This document shows positions 26,902 through 37,210 of a stretch of DNA of 64,000 nucleotides, piece by piece. Positions within the stretch are counted from its first letter, which is position 1; each line of letters begins with the position of its first letter. A model generated the notes under the pieces. The model was not told the origin of the DNA. It ran no database searches and saw only the letters and a list, made by a program, of their open reading frames with translations. The position numbers and the translations under genes were made by a program. Origin of the DNA: Hydrogenophaga sp. 2FB (GTDB lineage Bacteria; Pseudomonadota; Gammaproteobacteria; Burkholderiales; Burkholderiaceae_C); contig NZ_SCML01000007.1 of assembly GCF_005503365.1 (NCBI RefSeq), positions 62,001 to 126,000 on the forward strand. Reading direction: 5' to 3'.

Positions 26902-27393
26902 ATGAAACACATCATCGCTGTCTTGCTGGAAAACGAACCTGGCGCACTGTCGCGCGTGGTCGGCCTGTTTTCCGCCCGTGGTTACAACATCGAATCGCTC
27001 ACGGTGGCGCCCACCGAAGACCCGAGCCTGTCGCGCATGACGATCCAGACCACCGGGTCGGACGACGTCATCGAGCAGATCACCAAGCACCTGAACCGCC
27101 TGATCGAGGTCGTCAAGGTGGTCGACCTCACCGAAGGCGCCTACACCGAGCGCGAGCTCATGATGGTGAAGGTGCGCGCGGTGGGCAAGGAGCGCGAGGA
27201 AATGAAGCGCATGGCCGACATCTTCCGCGGCCGCATCATCGACGTGACGGAGAAGAGTTACACCATCGAACTCACGGGCGACCAGGGCAAGAACGACGCT
27301 TTCCTGGAAGCCATCGACCGCTCGGCCATTCTCGAAACCGTTCGCACCGGCGCCAGCGGCATCGGCCGAGGTGAGAGAATCCTGCGCGTTTGA
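26902..27393 (+). CDS. ilvN: Acetolactate synthase small (regulatory) subunit
   Basis: A 163-residue regulatory subunit (IlvH/IlvN type). An N-terminal ACT domain starts MKHIIAVLLENEPGALSRVVGLFSARG and includes YNIESLTVAPTEDP, the valine-binding region. The second domain contains RELMMVKV and ends with the ILRV tail. It activates IlvB and confers valine feedback inhibition. The start at 26902 has AAGAGGA upstream and matches the family N-terminus exactly, while a longer frame from 26839 would run through the intergenic hairpin. Confidence 0.96.
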   Translation: MKHIIAVLLENEPGALSRVVGLFSARGYNIESLTVAPTEDPSLSRMTIQTTGSDDVIEQITKHLNRLIEVVKVVDLTEGAYTERELMMVKVRAVGKEREEMKRMADIFRGRIIDVTEKSYTIELTGDQGKNDAFLEAIDRSAILETVRTGASGIGRGERILRV

Positions 27394-27426
27394 GTTTTTC
27401 GGGGCTCAGCCTTTTGCCCGTTCGCG

Positions 27427-28552
<1,126 letters not shown>

Positions 28553-28592
28553 TCGCGCAAGGCAAGCCGATCCGCGCGCCGCGCGGACCGAC

Positions 28593-28627
28593 CACAAGGG
28601 CCACTTCGGTGGCCCTTGTCGTTTTTT
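28593..28627 (+). terminator. Rho-independent terminator of ilvC
   Basis: ACAAGGGCCAC-TTCG-GTGGCCCTTGT is a perfect 11-base stem with a TTCG loop followed after two bases by six T. Confidence 0.93.
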
Positions 28628-28724
28628 CCACGGTGCTCTTGCTGCCGTACACTGCAATATTCTGCGCAGAACAGCTGTCGCAGGGCCAATTTGCCCAAAG
28701 ATTCGACGGAGAGGAGAGGCCTAC

Positions 28725-29534
28725 ATGCACGATGGAACAGACCCCCACATGACGCAGAACGAGGAACGCCCAAGGCGACCCAAGGGCATCTACATGGTGC
28801 CCAACATGATCACGCTGGCCGCGCTGTTTGGCGGTTTCTATTCGGTGGTCATGGCCATGAATGGCCGCTTCGATCTGGCCACCGTGGGCATCTTCGTGGC
28901 CATGGTGCTCGACAGCCTCGATGGCCGCGTGGCACGCCTCACCAACACGCAGAGCGCCTTTGGCGAACAGATGGACTCCTTGTCCGACATGGTGTCTTTC
29001 GGCGCGGCACCCGCGCTCATCGCCTACGAATGGACCCTGCGCGACCTCGGCCGCTGGGGCTGGATTGCGGCCTTCGTGTATTGCGCCTGTGCCGCCCTGC
29101 GTCTGGCGCGTTTCAATGTCAACACCGCGGTGGTGGACAAACGCTATTTCCAGGGCCTGCCGTCGCCGGCCGCTGCCGCGCTGGTGGCGGGTTTCATCTG
29201 GCTCATGACCGAACTGGAAATCCCGCCGCAGAACGTGACCTGGGCCATGTTCGCCATCACGCTCTACACCGGGCTGACCATGGTCACCAATGTGCCGTTC
29301 TACAGCTTCAAGGACTTGAGCCTGAAGAAGAGCGTGCCGTTCGCGGCCATCGTGCTGGTGGCCTTGGGCATTGCCGTCATCAACATCCACCCGCCCACCG
29401 TGCTGTTCGCGCTGTTCATCGTGTACGGCCTTTCGGGCTACGCGGTGTACTGCTGGCGCAAGGCCAAGGGCCGCCCGACCAGCGTGATCAGCACCTCCAC
29501 CGACGAGCCTGACGAACGCGGGCTGCACGATTGA
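28725..29534 (+). CDS. pssA: CDP-diacylglycerol-serine O-phosphatidyltransferase
   Basis: A 269-residue integral membrane enzyme. The CDP-alcohol phosphotransferase signature D-G-x2-A-R-x8-G-x3-D-x3-D reads in DGRVARLTNTQSAFGEQMD and the next residues LSD. Several membrane helices follow. It makes phosphatidylserine, the precursor of phosphatidylethanolamine. The annotated ATG at 28725 may be less good than the one at 28749 (MTQNEERP), because the N-terminal eight residues are unconserved. It lies between the ilvC terminator and the leuA leader, a conserved neighbourhood in Burkholderiales. Confidence 0.94.
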   Translation: MHDGTDPHMTQNEERPRRPKGIYMVPNMITLAALFGGFYSVVMAMNGRFDLATVGIFVAMVLDSLDGRVARLTNTQSAFGEQMDSLSDMVSFGAAPALIAYEWTLRDLGRWGWIAAFVYCACAALRLARFNVNTAVVDKRYFQGLPSPAAAALVAGFIWLMTELEIPPQNVTWAMFAITLYTGLTMVTNVPFYSFKDLSLKKSVPFAAIVLVALGIAVINIHPPTVLFALFIVYGLSGYAVYCWRKAKGRPTSVISTSTDEPDERGLHD

Positions 29535-29570
29535 GTGTTCCATCTCGAAAGATGTGATAGAGTTTGCGAC

Positions 29571-29627
29571 ATGAGTTTTCGCGCTTTCGCCCTACTACTG
29601 GATGTCCGTCACGGGCAGTCTGGATAG
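29571..29627 (+). CDS. leuL: leuA leader peptide (putative leucine attenuator peptide)
   Basis: An 18-residue frame, MSFRAFALLLDVRHGQSG, opens 150 bases before leuA and contains three consecutive leucine codons, CTA CTA CTG (29592-29600). CTA is rare in this GC-rich genome, as expected for a codon used to sense charged tRNA-Leu. The stop codon is 18 bases before a perfect terminator hairpin. ACGGGC at 29611-29616, near the end of the peptide frame, can pair with GCCCGT at 29652-29657 in the ascending arm of the terminator, giving a candidate antiterminator. There is no strong Shine-Dalgarno sequence before the ATG. Confidence 0.78.
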   Translation: MSFRAFALLLDVRHGQSG

Positions 29628-29645
29628 CGCGCGCGCATTCCCTTC

Positions 29646-29685
29646 AAAACGGCCCGTTTGCACCTGCAGCGGGCCGTTTTTGTTT
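29646..29685 (+). terminator. Attenuator terminator upstream of leuA
   Basis: AAAACGGCCCG (29646-29656), a 13-base loop, and CGGGCCGTTTT (29670-29680) pair perfectly and run into a T-rich tail (TTTTTGTTT). It lies between the leader peptide and leuA, 36 bases before the leuA ATG, so it can only act on transcripts heading into leuA (or from pssA). Confidence 0.88.
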
Positions 29686-29720
29686 GGGGCTGCGGGTTTC
29701 AGTACCATCGAAAGTGCACC

Positions 29721-31400
29721 ATGTTGAAACAACCTGCCAGCAAGTACCCCGCCTTCAAACCGATCGGTCTCAAGGACCGCACATGGCCCGATGCCACGCT
29801 CACCCAGGCGCCCATCTGGCTGAGCACCGATCTGCGCGATGGCAACCAGGCGCTGATCGAACCGATGGATGTGGCGCGCAAGCTGCGCATGTTCGACTTG
29901 CTGGTGAAGATCGGCTTCAAGGAAATTGAGGTCGGCTTTCCGGCCGCGTCGCAGGTGGAGTTCGACTTTCTGCGCAGGCTCATCGACGAAGGCCGCATTC
30001 CCGACGACGTGACCATCCAGGTCATGACGCCAGCGCGCGAAGAGTTGATCGAGCGCACCATCGAATCGCTGCGCGGCGCGCGCAAGGCGATCGTGCATGT
30101 CTACAACGCCGTGGCGCCGGTGTGGCGCGAGGTGGTGTTCGGCATGAGCGTGCCCGAGGTGATGGCCTTGATCGAACGCAGTGTCGGCTTGGTCAAGCGA
30201 CTCACCGACGCGCAGACCGACACCGAGTGGGTGCTTCAGTATTCGCCCGAGACGTTCAGCATGGCCGAACTCGAGGTGTCGCTGCAAGCCTGCGAGACGG
30301 CGATCGCGGCGTGGGGCGCAGGGCGCCCGGTGATCCTCAATCTGCCCACCACGGTGGAGAATGCAACGCCCAACGTCTTCGCCGACCAGATCGAGTGGAT
30401 GAGCCGCCGCTTTGCCGATCGCCGCAACGTGGTGCTGTCGGTGCACCCGCACAACGACCGCGGGACCGGCACCGCCGCGGCCGAGCTGGCCTTGATGGCC
30501 GGCGCGCATCGCGTTGAAGGCTGTCTCTTCGGCAACGGCGAACGCACGGGCAACCTGGACGTGGTCAATGTCGCGCTCAATCTCTACGTGCAAGGCGTGA
30601 CACCCAACCTCGACTTCTCCGACATCGATGCCATCCGGGCCGAGGTCGAGCATTGCAACCAGTTGCCGGTGCACCCGCGCCATCCGTATGTGGGCGAGTT
30701 GGTCTACACCTCGTTCTCCGGTTCGCACCAGGACGCGATCAAGAAGGCGTTCGCGGTGCGCAAGGACGGTGACGTCTGGGCCATTCCCTATCTCCCGATC
30801 GACCCCAAGGACCTGGGCCGCAGCTACGAGGCCGTCATCCGCGTCAACAGCCAGTCGGGCAAAGGCGGCATGGCCTATTTGCTGGAAAGCGAATACGGCC
30901 TTGAATTGCCGCGCCGCCTGCAGATCGAGTTCAGCCAGGTGGTGCAAGCGGTCATGGACGCGAATGGCAAGGAGCTGGGTGCCGCTGACCTGTGGGCCAT
31001 CTTCGAGCGCGAGTATGGGCTGGCGCAAGCGCCGTTGCAGTCGGCCATGAAAGACGTTGATGGCCAGAGCGTGCGCGTGTCTGCCCAGTTGCAGATCGCG
31101 GGGCAAGCGGTGGCGGTGGACGGCCAGGGCAACGGCCCCATCGACGCTTTTGTCCATGGCGTTTCCGCCGCCACGGGCAGACAATTGCGGGTGCTGGATT
31201 ACCATGAGCACGCCATCGGCTCGGGCGCCGAAGCCCGCGCCGTCGCGTATGTTGAACTGCGCGTCGACGGCAGCCGCACGCTGTTTGGCGTGGGCATCGA
31301 TGCGAACATCGTGTCCGCGTCCTTCAAGGCCATCGTCTCCGGCATGCAGCGGGCGGCATTGCCGCTCGCCCACGATCGCGAAATCCTGCAGGCAGGTTGA
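29721..31400 (+). CDS. leuA: 2-isopropylmalate synthase, long (LeuA2/yeast-type) form
   Basis: A 559-residue enzyme of the longer LeuA class. It starts MLKQPASKYPAFKPIGLKDRTWP, with the catalytic TDLRDGNQALIEPM, the metal site SVHPHNDRGTGTAAAEL and GCLFGNGERTGN, then the linker and C-terminal allosteric leucine-binding domain. It condenses acetyl-CoA with 2-oxoisovalerate in leucine synthesis. I start at 29721, since the longer frame begins inside the terminator. It is preceded by the leader peptide and attenuator, and a second, shorter-class synthase gene follows after 42 bases. Confidence 0.95.
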   Translation: MLKQPASKYPAFKPIGLKDRTWPDATLTQAPIWLSTDLRDGNQALIEPMDVARKLRMFDLLVKIGFKEIEVGFPAASQVEFDFLRRLIDEGRIPDDVTIQVMTPAREELIERTIESLRGARKAIVHVYNAVAPVWREVVFGMSVPEVMALIERSVGLVKRLTDAQTDTEWVLQYSPETFSMAELEVSLQACETAIAAWGAGRPVILNLPTTVENATPNVFADQIEWMSRRFADRRNVVLSVHPHNDRGTGTAAAELALMAGAHRVEGCLFGNGERTGNLDVVNVALNLYVQGVTPNLDFSDIDAIRAEVEHCNQLPVHPRHPYVGELVYTSFSGSHQDAIKKAFAVRKDGDVWAIPYLPIDPKDLGRSYEAVIRVNSQSGKGGMAYLLESEYGLELPRRLQIEFSQVVQAVMDANGKELGAADLWAIFEREYGLAQAPLQSAMKDVDGQSVRVSAQLQIAGQAVAVDGQGNGPIDAFVHGVSAATGRQLRVLDYHEHAIGSGAEARAVAYVELRVDGSRTLFGVGIDANIVSASFKAIVSGMQRAALPLAHDREILQAG

Positions 31401-31442
31401 TACCGACCTGCCCACGACAACCTTCTCCAACGGAGTTTCCCC

Positions 31443-32984
31443 ATGAGCGACAAACTGATCATTTTTGACACCACCTTGCGCGACGGCGAGCAATCGCCCG
31501 GTGCGTCGATGACCAAGGACGAGAAGCTGCGCATCGCACGCCAGCTCGAACGCCTCAAGGTCGATGTCATCGAGGCGGGATTCGCCGCCAGCTCCAATGG
31601 GGACTTTGACTGCGTGCAGGCCATTGCCAACACCATCAAGGAGTCGACCGTGTGCTCGCTCGCACGCGCCAACGACCGCGACATCGCCCGCGCTGCAGAG
31701 GCCCTCAAGGGCGCGCACCGCGCGCGCATCCACACCTTCATTGCCACCAGCGCGTTACACATGGAGAAGAAGCTGCGCATGACGCCCGAGCAGGTGCTGG
31801 AGCAGGCCGTGCAGTCGGTGCGTTTCGCGCGCAACCTGGTGGACGACATCGAGTTCAGCCCGGAAGACGGCTACCGCAGTGATCCGGATTTCCTCTGCCG
31901 CGTGCTGGAGGCCGTCATCAAGGAAGGTGCGACGACGCTCAACATCCCGGACACGGTGGGTTACGCCATCCCCGAGTTGTACGGTGAATTCATTCGCAGC
32001 CTTCGTGAGCGCGTGCCCAACTCCGACAAGGTGATCTGGTCGGTGCATTGCCACAACGACCTGGGCATGGCCGTGGCCAACTCACTGGCGGGGGTGAAGC
32101 TCGGCGGCGCGCGTCAGGTGGAGTGCACCATCAACGGCCTCGGCGAGCGTGCGGGCAACTGTTCGCTGGAAGAGATCGTGATGGCGGTGCGCACGCGGCG
32201 CGACTACTTCAACCTGGACGTGGGCGTGGACGCCACACAGATCGTGCCGGCCAGCCGCATGGTGAGCCAGACCACCGGTTTCGTGGTGCAGCCCAACAAG
32301 GCGGTGGTGGGCGCCAACGCGTTTGCCCACGCCAGCGGCATCCACCAGGACGGCGTGCTCAAAGCGCGCGACACCTACGAAATCATGCGCGCGGAAGATG
32401 TGGGCTGGAGCGCCAACAAGATCGTGCTGGGCAAGCTCAGCGGGCGCAACGCGTTCAAGCAGCGCCTGCAGGATCTGGGCATCGAGATGGAGTCCGAGAG
32501 CGAAATCAACACCGCCTTTGCGGCGTTCAAGGAGCTCGCCGACCGCAAGAGCGAGATTTTTGACGAAGACATCCTGGCCCTGTGCAGCGACGAGAGTGTG
32601 ACCGCTGAAAAAGAGCAGTACGGCCTGGTCTCGCTCAAGCAGCGCAGCGAAACCGGTGAACGACCGCATGCGAATGTGGTGTTCACGGTGGATGGCAAGG
32701 AAGTCGAGGGCGAGAGCGATGGCAATGGTCCGGTGGACGCGTCGCTCAAAGCGATCGAAATGCACGTCAAGAGCGGTGCGGAAATGCTGCTGTATTCGGT
32801 CAACGCCATCACGAGTGGGTCGACCGAGAGCCAGGGTGAGGTGACGGTGCGTTTGCAGCACGGTGGACGCGTGGTCAACGGCGTGGGCGCGGACCCGGAC
32901 ATCGTCGTGGCATCGGCCAAGGCCTATCTGAGCGCGTTGAACAAACTGCACAGCAAAGCCGATCGCGTCGCGGCGCAAGGATAA
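31443..32984 (+). CDS. leuA: 2-isopropylmalate synthase, bacterial LeuA type 1 form
   Basis: A 513-residue enzyme of the LeuA type 1 class found in E. coli. Motifs are [49 protein letters not shown] and [17 protein letters not shown], followed by [12 protein letters not shown] and a C-terminal regulatory domain. It has a different domain style from the preceding leuA, so these are not recent duplicates. Close relatives include homocitrate and citramalate synthases, but the [12 protein letters not shown] context fits isopropylmalate synthase best. GGAG precedes the ATG, and it is presumably cotranscribed with the first leuA under the same attenuator. Confidence 0.93.
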   Translation: MSDKLIIFDTTLRDGEQSPGASMTKDEKLRIARQLERLKVDVIEAGFAASSNGDFDCVQAIANTIKESTVCSLARANDRDIARAAEALKGAHRARIHTFIATSALHMEKKLRMTPEQVLEQAVQSVRFARNLVDDIEFSPEDGYRSDPDFLCRVLEAVIKEGATTLNIPDTVGYAIPELYGEFIRSLRERVPNSDKVIWSVHCHNDLGMAVANSLAGVKLGGARQVECTINGLGERAGNCSLEEIVMAVRTRRDYFNLDVGVDATQIVPASRMVSQTTGFVVQPNKAVVGANAFAHASGIHQDGVLKARDTYEIMRAEDVGWSANKIVLGKLSGRNAFKQRLQDLGIEMESESEINTAFAAFKELADRKSEIFDEDILALCSDESVTAEKEQYGLVSLKQRSETGERPHANVVFTVDGKEVEGESDGNGPVDASLKAIEMHVKSGAEMLLYSVNAITSGSTESQGEVTVRLQHGGRVVNGVGADPDIVVASAKAYLSALNKLHSKADRVAAQG

Positions 32985-33096
32985 AACCCAATCAAATCAA
33001 AGACTTGATGAAATTTGTTTCTTGAACCGCAGAAAAGGCACCAAAAGTAGCACCTGTTCTACCGATCATTGAAGACAATTTCCCAAGCATTTGATA

Positions 33097-33125
33097 TTGC
33101 TAGTTTTTTTCCGGATGTCTATACT
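33097..33125 (+). promoter_or_regulatory. Candidate sigma-70 promoter of the endopeptidase gene
   Basis: TTGCTA, a 17-base spacer and TATACT lie 36 bases before the ATG in an AT-rich stretch following leuA. It is the best -35/-10 pair seen in the window. Confidence 0.6.
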
Positions 33126-33161
33126 TCGCTCCTGCGCAGTTCCTGTTGCTGGAGTGGAGTC

Positions 33162-34331
33162 ATGGTCATAGGCGTCAATCGCTTTCGCAAAATTTTGTTG
33201 CTGGTGGCTGCGGCCAGTTGGGTGGCGCTGTCCATGGCGCCGGTGCACGCTCAAGCGGCGACCAAAGCGAAAACCACCAAGTCGGCAAAAAAGACGGTGA
33301 CGGCCAAGGCGGCGCCCAAGCGCACCGTGACGGCTTCCCGCAAGGCCCAGCCCGCAATGGCCAAGGCGTCGAGCCGCAAGACCGTGGCGGTGGCCAGCAA
33401 ACAAAAAGGGCGTGTGAAAGTGCAGATGGCGGCGGGCAAATCCACGTCGCTGCACAAGGTGGCGGTGCAACGCAAGCCGTCTGCCACCCGCGCGGTGATG
33501 CGTGAGGCCGTGGCGCCGCGCTTGTCCGAAGGTTCGCGCCTGGGCCTGCGCGGTATGGACGATCCGCTCGAGCTCAATTCCACAGTGGCCTTGGTGATCG
33601 ACCAGGAAACCAACGAAGTGCTGTTCAGCAAGAACGACGCTGCCGTGTTGCCCATTGCCTCGCTGACCAAACTCATGACCGGCCTGGTGGTGGCAGAGGC
33701 GCATCTGAACATGCAGGAGATGATCACCATCACGCAGGACGATGTGGACACTTTCAAAGGCAGCAGTTCGCGTCTGGCCGTGGGCACCACGCTCAGCCGG
33801 GGTGAGTTGATGCATCTGGCGTTGATGTCTAGCGAAAACCGCGCAGCCCACGCGCTGGGGCGGACCTATCCCGGTGGCCTTTCTGAATTCGTGCGCCTGA
33901 TGAACCGGAAAGCCGTGGAGCTTGGCATGCGGGACACGCGCTATGTGGAGCCCACCGGCCTGTCCAGCTCGAACCAATCGAGCGCGCGAGACCTGGCCAC
34001 CTTGGTGTCCGTGGCCTATCAGATGCCTATCCTGCGCGACCTCTCCACGTCGCCCAGCTACGAGGTAGACCTGGGCCGCCGCACGCTGCACTACAACAAC
34101 TCGAATGGCTTGATCAAGAACCCGTCGTGGGACATCGGTCTCCAGAAGACCGGCTATATCTCCGAAGCGGGCCGCTGCTTGGTGATGCAGGCCAAAGTGG
34201 CTGGTCGCCAGTTGATCATGGTGTTCCTGGACGCCACGGGCAAGCTGGGTCGCATGCAGGACGCCGAGCGCGTGAGGCGTTGGGTGGAGGTGCAGACCGA
34301 TGCGCGTCTTGTTGCCCGCCCGCAAGGCTGA
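33162..34331 (+). CDS. pbpG: D-alanyl-D-alanine endopeptidase (PBP7-like, S11 family)
   Basis: A 389-residue exported penicillin-binding protein. A signal peptide (1-30, ending APVHA) is followed by an unusual Lys/Ala/Thr-rich basic stretch from about 33 to 110. The peptidase domain then shows the active-site triad motifs SLTK (167-170), SEN (224-226) and KTG (329-331). It should cleave peptidoglycan crosslinks in the periplasm, like E. coli PBP7. GGAGTGGAG stands before the ATG. A bidirectional terminator follows, and a promoter lies in the gap after leuA, so this is a single-gene unit. Confidence 0.92.
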   Translation: MVIGVNRFRKILLLVAAASWVALSMAPVHAQAATKAKTTKSAKKTVTAKAAPKRTVTASRKAQPAMAKASSRKTVAVASKQKGRVKVQMAAGKSTSLHKVAVQRKPSATRAVMREAVAPRLSEGSRLGLRGMDDPLELNSTVALVIDQETNEVLFSKNDAAVLPIASLTKLMTGLVVAEAHLNMQEMITITQDDVDTFKGSSSRLAVGTTLSRGELMHLALMSSENRAAHALGRTYPGGLSEFVRLMNRKAVELGMRDTRYVEPTGLSSSNQSSARDLATLVSVAYQMPILRDLSTSPSYEVDLGRRTLHYNNSNGLIKNPSWDIGLQKTGYISEAGRCLVMQAKVAGRQLIMVFLDATGKLGRMQDAERVRRWVEVQTDARLVARPQG

Positions 34332-34351
34332 GATTCCTCCCGGCCTTGCAC

Positions 34352-34385
34352 CATGAAAAACGGCCCGAAAGGGCCGTTTTTCATG
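34352..34385. terminator. Bidirectional terminator between pbpG and the IclR gene
   Basis: CATGAAAAACGGCCC-GAAA-GGGCCGTTTTTCATG is a perfect 15-base stem with T runs in both directions, placed between convergent genes. Confidence 0.93.
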
Positions 34386-34394
34386 GTGGGGTGC

Positions 34395-35195
34395 TTATCG
34401 ACTCGGTGCCGGAATCGGCGTCTTGGGGCAACCCAGCGCAACCGAAATTTCAGCGGCGGTAGAACGCAGCTTGGGCACCCAATTCTCATCGATGCGGTCT
34501 GCGGGCGCCGAGATGGACAATCCCGCGACCAGCTTGCTCTGGTCATCGTAGATGCCTGCCGCCATGCAGCGCACGCCGAGTTCAAGCTCTTCGTTGTCTC
34601 GCGCAATCCCTGCTTGCCGGCATTGCGTCAGCTCGCGCTCCAACGTGGCCAACTGCGTGAGGCTGTTGCGTGTATTGCCCGCCAGTCCGGTGCGCGTCGC
34701 GTACGCGCGCACACGCTGGGGCTCGTCATCGGCCAAAAACAGCTTGCCGACCGACGTCAGATGCAACGGTGCTCGACCGCCAATGGCGCGAACCACCTGC
34801 ATGCCCGAGCGCTCGCTGTACGCACGCTCCACGTACACGATTTCATCGCCCTGGCGCACGCTCAGGTTGACGGGTTGCTGGATGAGTTTGTGCAGTTCCC
34901 GCATGGGCAGCAAGGCCGCATCGCGCACGCTGAGGCGCGCTTTCACCAGATTGCCCAACTCCAGCAGCCGCATGCCCAGGCGGTAGCTGCCCGCTTCTGG
35001 TCGATCGACAAAGCGGCCAATGGTCAGGTCGTTGAGGATGCGGTGTGCCGTGGAAGGATGAAGGCCGGTTTTTTCGCTGATTTCCTTCAGCGACACGGGG
35101 TCTTCGCGCGACGCCAGCACTTCCAGCAGATTGAACATGCGTTCGATGACCTGGACGGTGGGGGTGCTGGGGAGGGACTCGGAACGTTTGGTCAT
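34395..35195 (-). CDS. IclR-family transcriptional regulator
   Basis: A 266-residue regulator. The N-terminal winged helix covers about 14-75 (VQVIERMFNLLEVLASRED, ISEKTGLHPSTAHRILNDL). The effector domain follows, with LHLTSVGKLFLADD and CMAAGIYDDQSKLVAGLSISAP typical of IclR ligand domains. IclR proteins mostly control aromatic or acetate catabolism, but no target operon adjoins it. It starts at MTKRSESLPS. The gene lies beyond the bidirectional terminator from pbpG and is followed on the strand by nothing cotranscribed. bpt is upstream on the same strand, about 75 bases away. Confidence 0.92.
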   Translation of the reverse strand: MTKRSESLPSTPTVQVIERMFNLLEVLASREDPVSLKEISEKTGLHPSTAHRILNDLTIGRFVDRPEAGSYRLGMRLLELGNLVKARLSVRDAALLPMRELHKLIQQPVNLSVRQGDEIVYVERAYSERSGMQVVRAIGGRAPLHLTSVGKLFLADDEPQRVRAYATRTGLAGNTRNSLTQLATLERELTQCRQAGIARDNEELELGVRCMAAGIYDDQSKLVAGLSISAPADRIDENWVPKLRSTAAEISVALGCPKTPIPAPSR

Positions 35196-35268
35196 GGGTG
35201 CTTGAGGTTGCTCTCGATTTTACGAGATGAAATCAGCACCCTTTCGCGACAGGCGCAATAGCCTTGGC

Positions 35269-36015
35269 TTACGGTTGCCGCGGCGCCGCGACCCACTTGC
35301 CATCCTGCAGCAATTCATGTGGACGGAAGCTGGCCTTGTAGCTCATCTTGCTGCTCTGGTGAATCCAGTAACCCAGGTACACGTGCGGCAGTTTCAGTGC
35401 GCGCGCTTGCTCGATCTGCCACAGCACGCTGTAGGTGCCATAGCTGGCTTTTTCGTCGGGTTCGTAGAACGTATAGACCGCTGACAGACCATCGTTGAGC
35501 ACGTCGACGATCGACACCATCCTGAGCTTCGGGGACTGTCCTGGCGCACCTGGCTCATGAAACTCCACCAGACGCGAATTGACACGACTTTGAAGCAGGA
35601 ATTGCGTGTACTGGTCAATGCTGTCGTGGTCCATGCCACCGCCTGCGTGGCGGCTGTTCTGGTAGCGGAGGTAGAGCTGGTAGTGCTCGGGGATGAAGCA
35701 CAGCTTGAGCACACGCGTCTGCAATGCGCCATGCTGCGTCCTTGAACGGCGCTGGCTGCGGCTGGGCTTGAACGTCGCCACCGGCACGCGCAAAGGCACA
35801 CAGGCCTGGCAGCCGTCACAGTAGGGGCGGTAGGTGAACATGCCACTGCGGCGAAAGCCATGCGTGACCAGATCGGAGTACGCGTCGTTGTGGATCAGGT
35901 GGCTTGGCGTGGCCACCTGTGAGCGCGCCTGTCGGTCTGGCAGATAGCTGCACGGATAGGGCGCTGTGGCATAGAACTGCAGCGCCTGCAACGGGAGTTC
36001 TTTGAGGTGGGTCAC
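35269..36015 (-). CDS. bpt: Aspartate/glutamate leucyltransferase (Bpt)
   Basis: A 248-residue transferase of the bacterial Bpt/ATE1-like family. Marks are [37 protein letters not shown] with its cysteine cluster, SRHAGGGMD and [18 protein letters not shown]. It adds leucine to proteins with N-terminal Asp or Glu, feeding the ClpS/ClpAP N-degron pathway. The start codon is GTG at 36015-36013, overlapping the TGA of aat in a GTGA, so translation is coupled to aat. The longest conserved start [10 protein letters not shown] begins here. Confidence 0.94.
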   Translation of the reverse strand: MTHLKELPLQALQFYATAPYPCSYLPDRQARSQVATPSHLIHNDAYSDLVTHGFRRSGMFTYRPYCDGCQACVPLRVPVATFKPSRSQRRSRTQHGALQTRVLKLCFIPEHYQLYLRYQNSRHAGGGMDHDSIDQYTQFLLQSRVNSRLVEFHEPGAPGQSPKLRMVSIVDVLNDGLSAVYTFYEPDEKASYGTYSVLWQIEQARALKLPHVYLGYWIHQSSKMSYKASFRPHELLQDGKWVAAPRQP

Positions 36016-36782
36016 GCGCGAGGACCGTCGTCAGAGAGGAGGTGTTGCCAGTATACGGGGAGGAAATTCCATGTTGGGGCAGGGCGCATCAGACCTGTGC
36101 GCACATGGCCACAGAAGTCCTCGCGGGACATCAGCTGCGCACCCAGCGATGCCAGGTGGGCGGTGTTCTGTTGGCAGTCGATCAGTGGCATGTCCTGGGC
36201 GCGGCAGAAAGCGACCAGGGCGCTCAACGCGATTTTGGAGGCATCCGTGCGGCGGCTGAACATCGACTCACCGAACACCATGCCGCCCAGGTTGACGCAG
36301 TAGAGGCCGCCTGCCAGCTCGCCGTCGAGCCAGGTTTCCACACTGTGTGCCAGCCCGGCCCGATGCATGCGGACATAGGCTTCCACCATGGCAGGCAGGA
36401 TCCACGTGCCGGCCTGGCCATCGCGCGCGGTGTTGGCACAGGCGCGTATCACGCGCTCGAAATCGTGGTCAAAGCGCACCTTGAGGCGGCCTTCGCGCAA
36501 CAGGCGCTGGATCGTCTTGCGCAACGAGCGGTGCAAGCGGAAGGCCGATGGCTCTAGCACCATGCGCGGGTCCGTGCTCCACCAGAGGATGGGTTGGCCG
36601 GCGCTGTACCAGGGAAAGATGCCACGCGAGTACGCCGCCACCAGGGTCGGCAAGTCGAGCACGCCACCCGCGGCCAACAGGCCGGGTGCTGGATCCGTCG
36701 CGCTCCAGGCAGTGTCCACCGGCGGAAACGCCTGCCCTGGCTCAAGCCAGGGCAGTGCTCTGTTGGGTGGGGTTTGAGACAT
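36012..36782 (-). CDS. aat: Leucyl/phenylalanyl-tRNA-protein transferase
   Basis: A 256-residue Aat. The typical core reads [65 protein letters not shown] and [21 protein letters not shown]. It transfers Leu or Phe from tRNA to proteins with N-terminal Arg or Lys, creating primary N-degrons. It is coupled to bpt by a four-base overlap, bringing both N-degron-forming transferases into one operon. Confidence 0.96.
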   Translation of the reverse strand: MSQTPPNRALPWLEPGQAFPPVDTAWSATDPAPGLLAAGGVLDLPTLVAAYSRGIFPWYSAGQPILWWSTDPRMVLEPSAFRLHRSLRKTIQRLLREGRLKVRFDHDFERVIRACANTARDGQAGTWILPAMVEAYVRMHRAGLAHSVETWLDGELAGGLYCVNLGGMVFGESMFSRRTDASKIALSALVAFCRAQDMPLIDCQQNTAHLASLGAQLMSREDFCGHVRTGLMRPAPTWNFLPVYWQHLLSDDGPRA

Positions 36783-36812
36783 GCTGCTATTGTGCGCGGC
36801 TGCCTCAAGTCT

Positions 36813-37160
36813 TCAAGATGCCGTGCGTGGGGTTTTGCGCAGAATGCTCGTGGCGAAGAACATGCCGAGCAGAATGCCCACGCCATCGGCGGCGAGATCC
36901 GCCCACTCGCCGTAGCGCCAGCCCGTGGCTGCCTGTGCGAGCTCGATGGCTGCGCCATATGCCAGCAGATACGCGCCAACGCGAAGAGGATTTTGGGGAT
37001 ACGACCACAGCCCCAGAAGTGCGAGCCATGCGAAGCCACAGGCGTGCTGCGCCTTGTCCCAGATGTCGAAGGCTTGCCCTGGCAGCAGGGTGACGGGCAC
37101 GAGAGACGCGATCGCGAGGATGATCGTGCTGAGCCAAAAGAGAGGTTTGATCAACGACAT
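36813..37160 (-). CDS. VanZ-like family membrane protein
   Basis: A 115-residue membrane protein with four hydrophobic segments. The features WDKAQHACGFAWLALLGLW, AAIELAQ and a closing RYGEWADLAADGVGILLGM are typical of the short VanZ-like family. Teicoplanin resistance is known only for VanZ proper, and these short proteobacterial members have unknown roles. It lies 30 bases before aat on the same strand and may be first in that unit. tRNA-Asn is divergent from it. Confidence 0.8.
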   Translation of the reverse strand: MSLIKPLFWLSTIILAIASLVPVTLLPGQAFDIWDKAQHACGFAWLALLGLWSYPQNPLRVGAYLLAYGAAIELAQAATGWRYGEWADLAADGVGILLGMFFATSILRKTPRTAS

Positions 37161-37194
37161 TTGAGGTTGGGCAAAAAAGTGAAGAAAACGACGC

Positions 37195-37200
37195 TATAAT
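37195..37200 (+). promoter_or_regulatory. -10 box (TATAAT) of the tRNA-Asn gene
   Basis: A consensus TATAAT lies 10 bases before the tRNA 5' end. No good -35 is seen at 16-18 bases upstream. Confidence 0.65.
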
Positions 37201-37210
37201 TCGAGGCTGT

